Shown one piece after another: positions 8,529 to 16,877 of a stretch of 64,000 nucleotides of DNA. This DNA is from Marinifilaceae bacterium. GTDB taxonomy: Bacteria; Bacteroidota; Bacteroidia; Bacteroidales; Marinifilaceae. A program made the position numbers and the translations under genes. The stretch covers positions 1 to 64,000 of the forward strand of contig JAFGYE010000002.1 in the NCBI GenBank assembly GCA_016936255.1, written 5' to 3'. The notes beneath the pieces are model-generated. The model saw only the letters and a list, made by a program, of their open reading frames with translations, made no database searches and had not been told where the DNA came from. The first letter of the stretch is position 1; each line of letters begins with the position of its first letter.

Positions 8529-8553
8529 CATGATAAGTTCCATGTGGCAACTA
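8529..8553 (+). promoter_or_regulatory. Shared palindromic element, copy 1 (before enoyl-CoA hydratase)
   Basis: The core AAGTTCCATGTGGCAACTA is nearly palindromic, with arms AGTTCC and GGCAACT around ATGT. It differs at only three positions over 25 bases from the element at 55398-55422 before the RND pump gene. In both places the element ends 18-19 bases before the ATG. Position and symmetry suggest an operator or a leader RNA structure. The factor that binds is unknown. Confidence 0.5.
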
Positions 8554-8571
8554 TAATTGAATTATATACAC

Positions 8572-9348
8572 ATGCACTTTAATTATTTAAAATTTGAAAA
8601 AAGAGACAAAATAGGAATTTTGACTCTTAACCGTCCCGAAGCCTTGAATGCCTTAAATGAGGGTGTTTTTAAAGAGCTGGCCTGTTTTTTCAACAGCAAA
8701 GAAATTATCCAAAGTATTAGAGTATTAGTGATTACGGGAGAAGGGAAAGCCTTTGTTGCCGGTGCTGATATTAAAGCCATGCAGGAATACTCTCCACAGG
8801 CAGCCTATGATTTTTCTGAAATAGGAAAACAGGTTTTTGATCAGATTGCTAAATTGGAGATCCCGGTTATTGCTGCAATTAACGGTTTTGCCCTTGGGGG
8901 AGGGTTAGAACTGGCGCTTTCATGTGATATACGTGTAGCCAGTGAAAAAGCCAGGTTGGGTTTGCCCGAAGTGAATTTGGGTCTGATACCCGGATTTAAC
9001 GGCACTCAAAGATTGCCGCGTTTGGTTGGAGCCGGAAATGCTATGTATCTTATGATGCTTGGAGAAGGCATAACAGCTGAAGAAGCCTATCAATTGGGAG
9101 TGGTTCAGAAATTGGCGCCGCCGGAAACACTTCTCGAAGTGAGTTTGGATTTGGCCGGAAAAATAGCCTCTAAAAGTCCTAATGCTTTGCGGCTAATCAA
9201 AGAAATGGTTCGCAATGGTTTGGAATTGTCGGGTAAAGATGCAGGCAAAATGGAATCCAAAGAATTTGGCCGTCTTTTTAAGGAGGATCAGACAGAAAGG
9301 GAAGAAGGCATAAACGCCTTTTTAGAGAAACGCAAACCAAACTGGTAA
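8572..9348 (+). CDS. Enoyl-CoA hydratase (crotonase family)
   Basis: A 258-residue crotonase from ATG 8572; the longer reading begins with a TTG five codons earlier. It has the N-terminal ILTLNRPEALNALN, the oxyanion-hole segment GKAFVAGADIKAM and both catalytic glutamates, in GGGLELALSCD and GLPEVNLGLIPG. With both glutamates present it should hydrate trans-2-enoyl-CoA such as crotonyl-CoA to the 3-hydroxyacyl-CoA. It is the first gene of the acyl-CoA cluster and is followed by the dehydrogenase and thiolase of the same beta-oxidation spiral. The shared palindromic element lies just upstream. Confidence 0.93.
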   Translation: MHFNYLKFEKRDKIGILTLNRPEALNALNEGVFKELACFFNSKEIIQSIRVLVITGEGKAFVAGADIKAMQEYSPQAAYDFSEIGKQVFDQIAKLEIPVIAAINGFALGGGLELALSCDIRVASEKARLGLPEVNLGLIPGFNGTQRLPRLVGAGNAMYLMMLGEGITAEEAYQLGVVQKLAPPETLLEVSLDLAGKIASKSPNALRLIKEMVRNGLELSGKDAGKMESKEFGRLFKEDQTEREEGINAFLEKRKPNW

Positions 9349-9484
9349 TAATCAAAATTTGTAGGGAGACTTGTTGTTTTTGAAACAATAAGCAGGACGT
9401 GTAGATGGGTTTTTGATTTAGCTCAAATGGGAAACATGTATCATATCAAATAATAGTAAAATCAAAATTTAAACAATAAGCAAT

Positions 9485-10813
9485 ATGGATTTGATCCGAA
9501 AAATGGAAAATGTTAGTGTTTTAGGTGCCGCAGGAAAAATGGGAAGCGGTATTCTTGTATTATTATCTTTTGAAATGGCCAAATTAAAAATTGGTAAGAA
9601 AGAAGATAAAGAGTTTGTCTTAAACGCTATTGATGTATCACAATCTGCTTTAAACAGTTTATTGGGTTACGTAAAATCACAATTGGTAAAGCACGCAGAA
9701 AAAAATATAGTCGAATTGCGTACTTGGTATCAGGATCGTGAAGATTTAATTGATAATGATGAAATTATTAGTCAGTTTGTGTATGATGTGATGGAAATGA
9801 TACAAACATCAACCCGTATAGAAACAGCCTATGGCTCACAATTGATTTTTGAAGCCATAAAAGAGGATAAAGCTCTAAAAGTAAAGTTGTTTTCTCAAAT
9901 CAAAAAAAATAATCCTGATGCTTGGTTTTTAACCAATACGTCATCGATTCCAATTGGAGGAATTGAAAAAGAAGCTAAATTAAATGGAAACATCATTGGT
10001 TATCATTTTTACAATCCTCCGGTAATTCAAAAATTGTTAGAGATCATTAAAACGGATCATACGAATGATGATTTAGCATCCTTTTCGGTAAATTTAGCCA
10101 AATCGATGCGCAAAATTGTTGTTCAATCAAGAGATGTTGCCGGATTTATCGGTAATGGTCACTTTATGCGTGATGCTTTGTATGCGCTTAATCTGGCTGA
10201 AGAATTAGCAAAAACAGAAGGATGGGCAAAAGCCTTTTTCTTAATTGATACCATAAGTCGCGATTTGTTGGTGCGGCCAATGGGAATCTTTCAATTGCTG
10301 GATTATGTGGGGATTGACGTTACCCGATTTATTTTGGAGAGTATGCAGCCCTCATTTCCGAATGAAAAATTATCGCATGCAGCCTTGAATCAATTGTTCG
10401 ATAACAATGTGAAAGGGGGTCAGTTTGCTGATGGTTCTCAAAAGAACGGTATTTTCAAATATCAGAAAGGCCGGATTACAGAAGTTTATGATTTGGAAAA
10501 CGCGAAGTACATTCCAACTGAGAATATCGAAATGGATTGTGCTGCTTTGTTGGGAGAACTGCCAACTCTTAAAATCTACTGGAAATCTGTTGTTCGTGAT
10601 GCGAAGAAAGCCGATCATCTAAAGAAGTTTTTTAATGAACTGCATCAAATAGATAGTGTTGGCGCTAATTTGGCGATTGCGTACGGTAAAAATTCCAAAG
10701 CAATTGGTCAGATGCTTGTTGATACAAAAGTTGCGGAATCAAAGGCTGATGTAAATACCGTTTTGGAAACAGGTTTCTTCCATGCCTATGGTCCAATTAA
10801 CGAGTATTTTTAA
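9485..10813 (+). CDS. 3-hydroxyacyl-CoA dehydrogenase
   Basis: A 442-residue NAD-dependent dehydrogenase. The Rossmann motif GAAGKMGSGI is at about 14-23 and the substrate/catalytic segment follows as TNTSSIPIGGI and GYHFYNPPVIQKLLEII, with the family's His in YHFYNP. The 3HCDH C-terminal region includes DVAGFIGNGHFMRDAL. It is longer than the 280-310 residue single-domain enzymes, owing to an extra N-terminal insertion and a long C-terminal domain. It oxidises 3-hydroxyacyl-CoA, probably 3-hydroxybutyryl-CoA, to the 3-ketoacyl-CoA. A shorter start at the second Met (9503) would also keep the Rossmann motif. Its neighbours supply the steps before and after. Confidence 0.9.
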   Translation: MDLIRKMENVSVLGAAGKMGSGILVLLSFEMAKLKIGKKEDKEFVLNAIDVSQSALNSLLGYVKSQLVKHAEKNIVELRTWYQDREDLIDNDEIISQFVYDVMEMIQTSTRIETAYGSQLIFEAIKEDKALKVKLFSQIKKNNPDAWFLTNTSSIPIGGIEKEAKLNGNIIGYHFYNPPVIQKLLEIIKTDHTNDDLASFSVNLAKSMRKIVVQSRDVAGFIGNGHFMRDALYALNLAEELAKTEGWAKAFFLIDTISRDLLVRPMGIFQLLDYVGIDVTRFILESMQPSFPNEKLSHAALNQLFDNNVKGGQFADGSQKNGIFKYQKGRITEVYDLENAKYIPTENIEMDCAALLGELPTLKIYWKSVVRDAKKADHLKKFFNELHQIDSVGANLAIAYGKNSKAIGQMLVDTKVAESKADVNTVLETGFFHAYGPINEYF

Positions 10814-10962
10814 AATAGATTAAAGATGTTGGAAGTGAGATTCATAAAACAAATCTCATTTCTAACACTGAATTAATGTTTGATTTAATGGATTGCCGAA
10901 ATTTTATTTGTAACCGATGCTAGATGATTATCTGATGTTTTGAAATTTTTCTCACGTCTCAT

Positions 10963-10984
10963 ATCTATTATCTCATATCTAAAA
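10963..10984 (+). repeat. 22-bp leader repeat, copy 1
   Basis: ATCTATTATCTCATATCT followed by AAAA ends two bases before the thiolase ATG. The identical 22 bases occur at 14493-14514 before etfA. Nearby text repeats CATATCTA again, so this is a small AT-rich repeat family occupying leaders inside the cluster. Confidence 0.6.
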
Positions 10985-10986
10985 CA

Positions 10987-12231
10987 ATGAACGCATTACG
11001 CAAAAAAATATACATGCTGGCCGGTTACAATACCATTTCGATGGGAACCGGAAGAAATGAATTTCATCCAAAGAAGCCTCGTCCGGATTTGGAACACTAC
11101 ATTAAGGAAGCTGGCCAAGCTAGCTTAAAAATGATTGGTGGAGCCAAAAATGTTGATGAGGGTGTGATTGGAAATTTTATGGCTTCCCGTTTTAATAGGC
11201 AAGCTAATTTGCCTGCGTTTTTGTCTTTAATAGATGAAGGCTTAAAGTACAAGCCATCTGTGAGAGTGGAAGGTGCTTGTGCATCAGGAGGTTTAGCGCT
11301 GACTACAGGGATGAAATCGATTCTTGCAGAAACAGCAGATGTGGTGCTTGCTCTTGGCTTTGAGGTTCAGAATACTATGAAAGCGGTGTATGGAGCGGAT
11401 GTTTTGGCTGGTGCCGGATGGCAAAAAACACGTAAAGAGGGACATGCTTACTTTTTTCCTGGTGTGTTTAGTGACCGGGCAGGTGCTTATTATGAAAAAT
11501 TTGGCAGGGAAATTACCCGCAAAGCAATGGCGAAGTGGTATTGTAATGCCATTGAAAATGCACGTTTGTGCAAAACTGCTCAGGAATTTCACAATACAAA
11601 TAAGGATTTGGAAGGGACTGCAAACACACCTGTAAATCCAAAAGGTTTTGTGGATCATTTAAATGTTTTTGACTGTTCTAAAGTTTCTGACGGAGCTTCA
11701 GCGATTGCGATAGTATCTGACGAAGGATTAAAAAGAATTGGATTAAAAGCAAAAGATGCAGTTGAAGTTGTTGGTTTTGCTCATGTTGCAGCAGATATTA
11801 CTCAAAAACCAGAGGTGATGACCAGTTTAACTACCATGAAGGTGGTGGCAGAAAAAGCAATGCAAATGGCTGGAATTACTGTTGATCAATTGGGAACTGT
11901 TGAAGTACACGATTGTTTTTCTATTGCCGGAATAATGGCTTTGGAAGCTATTGGTTTAGCCAAAGAAGGAAAAGGGCCTGAATTTGTTTTGGCAGGACAC
12001 ACCTCCAGATATGGAAAAATACCTGTAAACACAACGGGCGGATTAATTGGTTGGGGACATCCAACCGGTGCTACCGGAGTTCATCAGGCTGTAACCATTT
12101 GGGAGCAATTGACAGGTAATGCCGGTGAGGCGCAAATTGAAATTACGAAGGAAAAACCATATGCAATGTCTGTAAATATGGGAGGAGACGATAAGTCTTT
12201 AGTTGCTATAGTTTACAAACGGGGGGAATAA
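10987..12231 (+). CDS. SCP2-type thiolase (acetyl-CoA acetyltransferase)
   Basis: A 414-residue thiolase-family enzyme. The acyl-accepting Cys lies in EGACASGGLAL (about residues 97-107), the HDCFSIAGI segment carries the second active-site region, and the C-terminal GGLIGWGHPTGATGVHQ holds the conserved Gly/His loop. The pattern matches SCP-x/SCP2-type thiolases more than classical FadA. It probably cleaves 3-ketoacyl-CoA, such as acetoacetyl-CoA, with CoA to acetyl-CoA, completing the spiral begun by the two preceding genes. Chain-length preference cannot be read from the sequence. Confidence 0.9.
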   Translation: MNALRKKIYMLAGYNTISMGTGRNEFHPKKPRPDLEHYIKEAGQASLKMIGGAKNVDEGVIGNFMASRFNRQANLPAFLSLIDEGLKYKPSVRVEGACASGGLALTTGMKSILAETADVVLALGFEVQNTMKAVYGADVLAGAGWQKTRKEGHAYFFPGVFSDRAGAYYEKFGREITRKAMAKWYCNAIENARLCKTAQEFHNTNKDLEGTANTPVNPKGFVDHLNVFDCSKVSDGASAIAIVSDEGLKRIGLKAKDAVEVVGFAHVAADITQKPEVMTSLTTMKVVAEKAMQMAGITVDQLGTVEVHDCFSIAGIMALEAIGLAKEGKGPEFVLAGHTSRYGKIPVNTTGGLIGWGHPTGATGVHQAVTIWEQLTGNAGEAQIEITKEKPYAMSVNMGGDDKSLVAIVYKRGE

Positions 12232-12275
12232 ATGGATGTATTACTGAATAATTAAATTGTTACATCATGTAAATC

Positions 12276-12310
12276 AGCTAAAAACTAATTGCTGTCAGCT
12301 AATAGCTTTT
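12276..12310. repeat. AGCTAA-type low-complexity spacer repeat
   Basis: The spacer contains CAGCTAAAAACTAATTGC then TGTCAGCTAATAGCTTTT, with repeated AGCTAA units and an internal AGCTAATAGCT palindrome. It looks like another family of short intergenic filler repeats in this cluster. Copy number elsewhere is unknown. Confidence 0.3.
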
Positions 12311-12335
12311 AATATCACACCTAAAAATTAAAACT

Positions 12336-13475
12336 ATGAATTTTGAATTTACCGAAGAGCAGTTAATGATAAGGGATGCGGCACGGGATTTTGCCCAACG
12401 CGAGCTCTTGCCCGGAGTAATAGAACGAGATGAGAAATCAGAGTATCCAACTGAGCAGGTGAAACGTTTGGCTGAGTTAGGTTTTCTGGGAATGCTTGTT
12501 GGATTGGAATACGATGGTGGTGGAATGGATACCATATCCTATGTTTTGGCAATGGAAGAAATTTCAAAGGTCGATTCCTCGGTATCAGTAATCATGTCGG
12601 TAAACAATTCATTGGTTTGTTGGGGGGTTGAAAAATATGGAACTGAAGCTCAAAAGCAGAAATTTTTAAAACCGATGGCCCGGGGTGAGAAAATAGGAGC
12701 CTTCCTGTTATCGGAACCTGAAGCAGGCTCTGATGCGACTTCACAAAGAACTACTGCCGTTGATATGGGAGACCATTATTTGGTGAACGGCACCAAAAAT
12801 TGGATTACAAACGGTAAATCAGCTTCTACCTACATTGTAATGGCTCAAACTCATCCCGAATTAAAACACAAAGGAATTAATGCTTTGCTTGTCGACTCGA
12901 AATCCGAGGGAATTACTGTTGGTCCTCATGAAAATAAAATGGGAATGCGGGCATCAGATACCTGTTCGGTAATGTTCAATAATGTAAAAGTCCCAAAGGA
13001 AAATCGTTTGGGTGAAGAAGGCTTTGGATTTAAACTGGCCATGCAGTCGCTCGAAGGCGGTAGAATAGGAATTGCCTCGCAGGCTTTGGGGATTGCTTCA
13101 GGAGCATACGAATTGGCGTTAAAATATGCACAGGAAAGAAAAGCTTTCGGGAAAGAGATAATTCATCATCAGGCAATCGCATTTGAATTGGCTGATATGG
13201 CCGTTGAGATTGAGGCTGCGCGCTTTTTCTGTTTAAAAGCAGCATGGTTAAAAGATCAGGGCAAACCGTACGGACAGGCAAGTGCCATGGCCAAACTATA
13301 TGCTGCCGAAACTGCAATGAAGGTAACCACTGAGGCAGTTCAGATTCACGGAGGATACGGATATGTAAAGGAATATCATGTGGAACGCTTAATGCGTGAT
13401 GCAAAACTAACACAGATTTATGAAGGGACTTCTGAGATTCAAAAGATTGTGATTTCAAGAGGATTAATGGATTGA
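12336..13475 (+). CDS. Short-chain acyl-CoA dehydrogenase (butyryl-CoA dehydrogenase-like)
   Basis: A 379-residue FAD enzyme at the family's usual length. It has the N-terminal helical domain starting FTEEQLMIRDAARDFA, the FAD/substrate segment AFLLSEPEAGSDA and WITNGKSAS, and the C-terminal QIHGGYGYVKEYHVERLMRD. The catalytic base is present as the Glu of YEGTSEIQ, the position used by short- and medium-chain enzymes. It should oxidise butyryl-CoA or a related short acyl-CoA to the enoyl-CoA and pass electrons to ETF, whose two genes follow immediately. Confidence 0.92.
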   Translation: MNFEFTEEQLMIRDAARDFAQRELLPGVIERDEKSEYPTEQVKRLAELGFLGMLVGLEYDGGGMDTISYVLAMEEISKVDSSVSVIMSVNNSLVCWGVEKYGTEAQKQKFLKPMARGEKIGAFLLSEPEAGSDATSQRTTAVDMGDHYLVNGTKNWITNGKSASTYIVMAQTHPELKHKGINALLVDSKSEGITVGPHENKMGMRASDTCSVMFNNVKVPKENRLGEEGFGFKLAMQSLEGGRIGIASQALGIASGAYELALKYAQERKAFGKEIIHHQAIAFELADMAVEIEAARFFCLKAAWLKDQGKPYGQASAMAKLYAAETAMKVTTEAVQIHGGYGYVKEYHVERLMRDAKLTQIYEGTSEIQKIVISRGLMD

Positions 13476-13643
13476 CAGAATATTTGGAGCTCTGTATTTG
13501 TTTTGATGTAAGTAATTTTTATAGAGTTTTTTAATGTGTGTTTTTTGAAGAAATAGATTAATTGGATGATTAATAATAACTGTTGTGGCCGTAATTAATC
13601 TTTGTGATATAATCCCGGTACCAGATACTAAAATTTAATGCAT

Positions 13644-14393
13644 ATGAAGATATTGGTCTGTATAAGTAATGTTCCTGATACCACAACTAAAGTGAAGTTC
13701 AAGGAAGATAATACTCTGTTTGATGATTCAGGTGTTCAGTGGATTATTAATCCATGGGATGAGCTGGCCTTGACACGTGCTTTGGAATTGAAAGAGGATG
13801 CCGGCAATTCGGTAGATGAGGTTTGTGTGATTCATGTTGGCGGTGCCCAAACGGATGCGACCTTAAGAAAAGCTCTTGCTATTGGTGCTGATAAGGCGAT
13901 TCGTATTGATGCCTGTGCAGCAGATGCGTACTATGTGGCCGGACAAATTGCGGCATATCTTAAGGAGAATCCTTTCGATATTGTTTTTAGTGGAATAGAG
14001 TCAAGCGATTACAATGGTTCATCAGTAGGTGCAATGATTGCAGGGTTCATGAATTATTCCGGAGTTTCGTCTGTTTCCAGTGTAGGTTTTGATGGCGATG
14101 ATCTTATTCTTTATCGGGCAATCCCAGGAGGAAAACAAAAAATTAAGGCCGAAGTACCGTTAGTTGCTGTAGTTCAGAAAGGAATTGCAAAAGAACCAAG
14201 GATTCCTGCTATGCGCGGAATAATGATGGCACGTAAGAAACCTTTGGAGGCGATAGCAGCAACAGAGATAGAAATGCTGACTAAATCGGTGAAATTTGAA
14301 TTGCCAAAAGCCAAAGGAGCTTGTAAGATGATTGATGCCGGGAATGTAGAGCAACTGGTAGAGCTTTTGAAAAACGAAGCTAAGGTATTATAA
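13644..14393 (+). CDS. etfB: Electron transfer flavoprotein beta subunit
   Basis: I choose ATG 13644, giving MKILVCISNVPDTTTKVKF, the typical N-terminus; the ORF has a Met two codons earlier. At 249 residues it is the normal length. It shows the ETF beta pattern with INPWDELALTRALELKE, ALAIGADKAIRI and the nucleotide-binding loop region FSGIESSDYNGSSVGAMIAGFM, and ends with the family's MMARKKPLEAI segment. With EtfA it accepts electrons from the acyl-CoA dehydrogenases of this cluster and delivers them to the membrane Fe-S pair encoded downstream. No separate promoter is evident. Confidence 0.94.
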   Translation: MKILVCISNVPDTTTKVKFKEDNTLFDDSGVQWIINPWDELALTRALELKEDAGNSVDEVCVIHVGGAQTDATLRKALAIGADKAIRIDACAADAYYVAGQIAAYLKENPFDIVFSGIESSDYNGSSVGAMIAGFMNYSGVSSVSSVGFDGDDLILYRAIPGGKQKIKAEVPLVAVVQKGIAKEPRIPAMRGIMMARKKPLEAIAATEIEMLTKSVKFELPKAKGACKMIDAGNVEQLVELLKNEAKVL

Positions 14394-14492
14394 GTGATAA
14401 GATTACCATGTTTAATCAAGTATGATGGATGGTAGATTAGAAATTAATGAGTCGGAAAGCCTTGTTTTTTTGTGTTAAGTATCATATCTAAA

Positions 14493-14514
14493 ATCTATTA
14501 TCTCATATCTAAAA
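14493..14514 (+). repeat. 22-bp leader repeat, copy 2
   Basis: Identical over 22 bases to the copy at 10963-10984 and also set just upstream of a start codon, here nine bases before the etfA ATG. It is preceded by a further ATCATATCTAAA unit. Confidence 0.6.
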
Positions 14515-14523
14515 GAAAAGCCT

Positions 14524-15489
14524 ATGTCAGTAATTGCATTTGCCAAAAATTGGAACGGGAAGTTTAAGAATTCCACCTATGAATTGGTATCCTATACGAG
14601 AAATTTAGCCAGCCAATTAAATACACAGCTTATTGTTGTTTCTATCGGTGAGGTAAAGGAGGAAGAATTGAAAAGTTTGGGGAAATATGGTGCGGAGAGA
14701 ATTATTTCCGTGAATGATCCACAAATGAATACGTTAACAAGCCGTGTTTATGCTCAGGTAATTTCTGAATTAGCAGAAATAGAAGGCGCAGACACAATTG
14801 TTATGAGCGATAATGAGAGTGGCAAAGCCATAGCTCCAAGAATTTCAGTTAAAATGAAAGCTGGAATGGTATCTGCCGTCTTGGAACTTCCAATATCTAT
14901 GAATCCGTTTGTAGTTAAAAAAGGTGCTTTTTCAGGAAAAGCTTTCGAACATGTTCAAATTGATTCACCTGTAAAAGTGATAACCATTGCTAAAAATTGT
15001 TTCGGTCTTATAGAAAATCAGGTTGATGTATCGATTGAGGAATTTTCGCCGGATTTGGACGCTGCTCATTTCACAATTCAGGTACTGGAGGAAGAAAAGC
15101 AAACAAATAAAGTTGATCTTGCTGATGCAGATATTGTTGTTTCTGCAGGAAGAGGAATGAGAAGTCCTGATAATTGGGGTGTTGTGGAAGATCTTGCCGG
15201 GATACTAGGTGCCGCAACTGCTTGTTCTCGTCCGGTTTCGGATGAAGGATGGCGCGGACACGAGGAGCATGTTGGACAAACAGGAAAAGTAATAGCACCG
15301 AATTTATACTTCGCAGCGGGTATTTCAGGAGCCATACAACACGTTGCTGGTATCAGCAGGAGTAAATGTATCGTGGCCGTTAATACAGATCCTGAGGCGC
15401 CGATTTTTGGTGTTGCTGATTATGGAATCATTGGTGACGTTATGGAAGTATTGCCAAAATTGACAGAAGCAGTCCGAAATTCAAAATAG
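14524..15489 (+). CDS. etfA: Electron transfer flavoprotein alpha subunit
   Basis: A 321-residue ETF alpha with the conserved C-terminal FAD domain: SAGRGMRSPDNWGVVEDLA, GAATACSRPVSDEGW, HVGQTGKVIAPNLYFAAG, GISGAIQHVAGI and FGVADYGIIGDVMEVLP. Order and spacing are normal. It forms the heterodimer with EtfB. The downstream genes encode a membrane Fe-S protein and a CCG-domain protein, indicating that this ETF feeds the quinone pool rather than a bifurcating hydrogenase or nitrogenase. Confidence 0.95.
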   Translation: MSVIAFAKNWNGKFKNSTYELVSYTRNLASQLNTQLIVVSIGEVKEEELKSLGKYGAERIISVNDPQMNTLTSRVYAQVISELAEIEGADTIVMSDNESGKAIAPRISVKMKAGMVSAVLELPISMNPFVVKKGAFSGKAFEHVQIDSPVKVITIAKNCFGLIENQVDVSIEEFSPDLDAAHFTIQVLEEEKQTNKVDLADADIVVSAGRGMRSPDNWGVVEDLAGILGAATACSRPVSDEGWRGHEEHVGQTGKVIAPNLYFAAGISGAIQHVAGISRSKCIVAVNTDPEAPIFGVADYGIIGDVMEVLPKLTEAVRNSK

Positions 15490-15545
15490 TATAAGCCTGT
15501 GAAAGGGGCTAAGAGTTTGTTACTAATCACATTAATTGCTGAACC

Positions 15546-16805
15546 ATGATAAAACAAATCCTCTTTATCATCACATTATTAATCACATTTGGCGTTTTTG
15601 CCTACTCAGTAAAGCGTTTGTGGGGATTCTTTAAGCTGACAAAGCCTGCTTATCCGATTAAAAATATTGGTGCAAGAATATCTCATACCATGAATGTGGC
15701 ATTTGGGCAAGCCAAAATATTTCGGAAGCCTGTTATCGGTTTGATGCACGCATTGGTGTTTTGGGGCTTTCTTGTGATCACTCTCGGCAGTATCGAAATG
15801 CTTGTAGATGGCGTTAGCGGATTGGACAGGGTTTTTGCCTTTACTGGATGGTTTTATGATGTAGTTATTGCCTCAGGAGATGTGTTTGCCTTGTTGATTA
15901 TCATTTTTATTAAGCTTTTTATCCTTCGTAGAATGTTTTTAAGAATAAAACGTTTTACTGGAGTAGAAATGACTGCAAAAGCCAATCAGGATGCTCTTTT
16001 ATCCCTTTATTTTATTGGGTTTTTAATGGTTTCCCTGATTTGTTTCAATATGGGATACATTAGTAGTCACCCAAATGCTTACGAAGGGGTTTATCCTGTT
16101 TCTGCCACTTTGGTTAATTTATTAGGGTGGGATTTTAGCTGGCTTCAAGAGCCGGGTTGGTGGGTGCACTTGTTACTGATATTCACATTTGCTAATTATT
16201 TGCCATACTCGAAGCATTTTCATGTTTTTCTATCCATACCAAATGTATTTTTGGCGAATTTGGAACCGCTTACTAAATATCCAAATTTGGAAAGTATAAC
16301 CCGTGAAGTTAAGCTAATGCTTGATCCCGAAGCGGCTTATGACGAAAGTGCCGAAGTTGCTCGTTTTGGTGTTAAAGATATCGAAGATGTGAGCTGGAAA
16401 AATTATATGGATTCTTTATCCTGTACACAGTGCGGTCGTTGTACGGATGTTTGTCCGGCCAATATTACGGGTAAACTTTTGTCGCCAAGGAAAATATTTG
16501 TTGATCTGCGAAAGCGCATGGATGAGAAAGGACCTTTAGCCATAGCAGGTAAAGATGATAACAAATCACTTTTACGCGATTATATTTCTGAAGAAGAAAT
16601 TTGGGCCTGCACAACCTGTAACGCCTGCGCTCAGGAATGTCCGATAGATATTAGTCATCCCAATTTTATCATGGACATGAGAAGGTATTTGGTGATGGAG
16701 GAATCGGCGGCACCATCAGGATTAAATGTCATGTTTGCAAACATTGAGAACAATGGCGCACCGTGGCAATACTCACCTGAAGACAGAATGAAATGGAGTG
16801 AATGA
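15546..16805 (+). CDS. Membrane Fe-S oxidoreductase, ETF:menaquinone oxidoreductase-like (part 1)
   Basis: A 419-residue protein. The first half (about 1-240) carries around five to six membrane helices of the nitrate-reductase-gamma/HdrE type, with histidines suited to haem b. The second half has two 4Fe-4S motifs, CTQCGRCTDVCP (about 297-308) and CTTCNACAQECP (about 357-368). It resembles the N-terminal two thirds of the fused DUF224 proteins proposed to pass electrons from ETF to menaquinone in syntrophic and metal-reducing bacteria. The missing CCG domains are in the next gene, so the two proteins probably act as one complex. Confidence 0.88.
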   Translation: MIKQILFIITLLITFGVFAYSVKRLWGFFKLTKPAYPIKNIGARISHTMNVAFGQAKIFRKPVIGLMHALVFWGFLVITLGSIEMLVDGVSGLDRVFAFTGWFYDVVIASGDVFALLIIIFIKLFILRRMFLRIKRFTGVEMTAKANQDALLSLYFIGFLMVSLICFNMGYISSHPNAYEGVYPVSATLVNLLGWDFSWLQEPGWWVHLLLIFTFANYLPYSKHFHVFLSIPNVFLANLEPLTKYPNLESITREVKLMLDPEAAYDESAEVARFGVKDIEDVSWKNYMDSLSCTQCGRCTDVCPANITGKLLSPRKIFVDLRKRMDEKGPLAIAGKDDNKSLLRDYISEEEIWACTTCNACAQECPIDISHPNFIMDMRRYLVMEESAAPSGLNVMFANIENNGAPWQYSPEDRMKWSE

Positions 16806-16877
16806 TTGTATTAATCGGTTGTTTTTAAGTTGATTGATGTGCTTTAGGATAAGTTTTACTTTAATTGCTGTTTTAAA

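Noticed and set aside
8557-8571. TTG-initiated extension of the first enoyl-CoA hydratase
   Set aside because: ATG at 8572 gives the usual crotonase N-terminus; the extension lies directly after the shared palindromic element.
11293-11658. 121-codon minus-strand ORF within the thiolase gene
   Set aside because: Shadow of a well-conserved thiolase; no start signal or domain.
13030-13458. 142-codon minus-strand ORF inside the first acyl-CoA dehydrogenase gene
   Set aside because: Shadow frame; Gln/Leu/Pro-rich product without family pattern.
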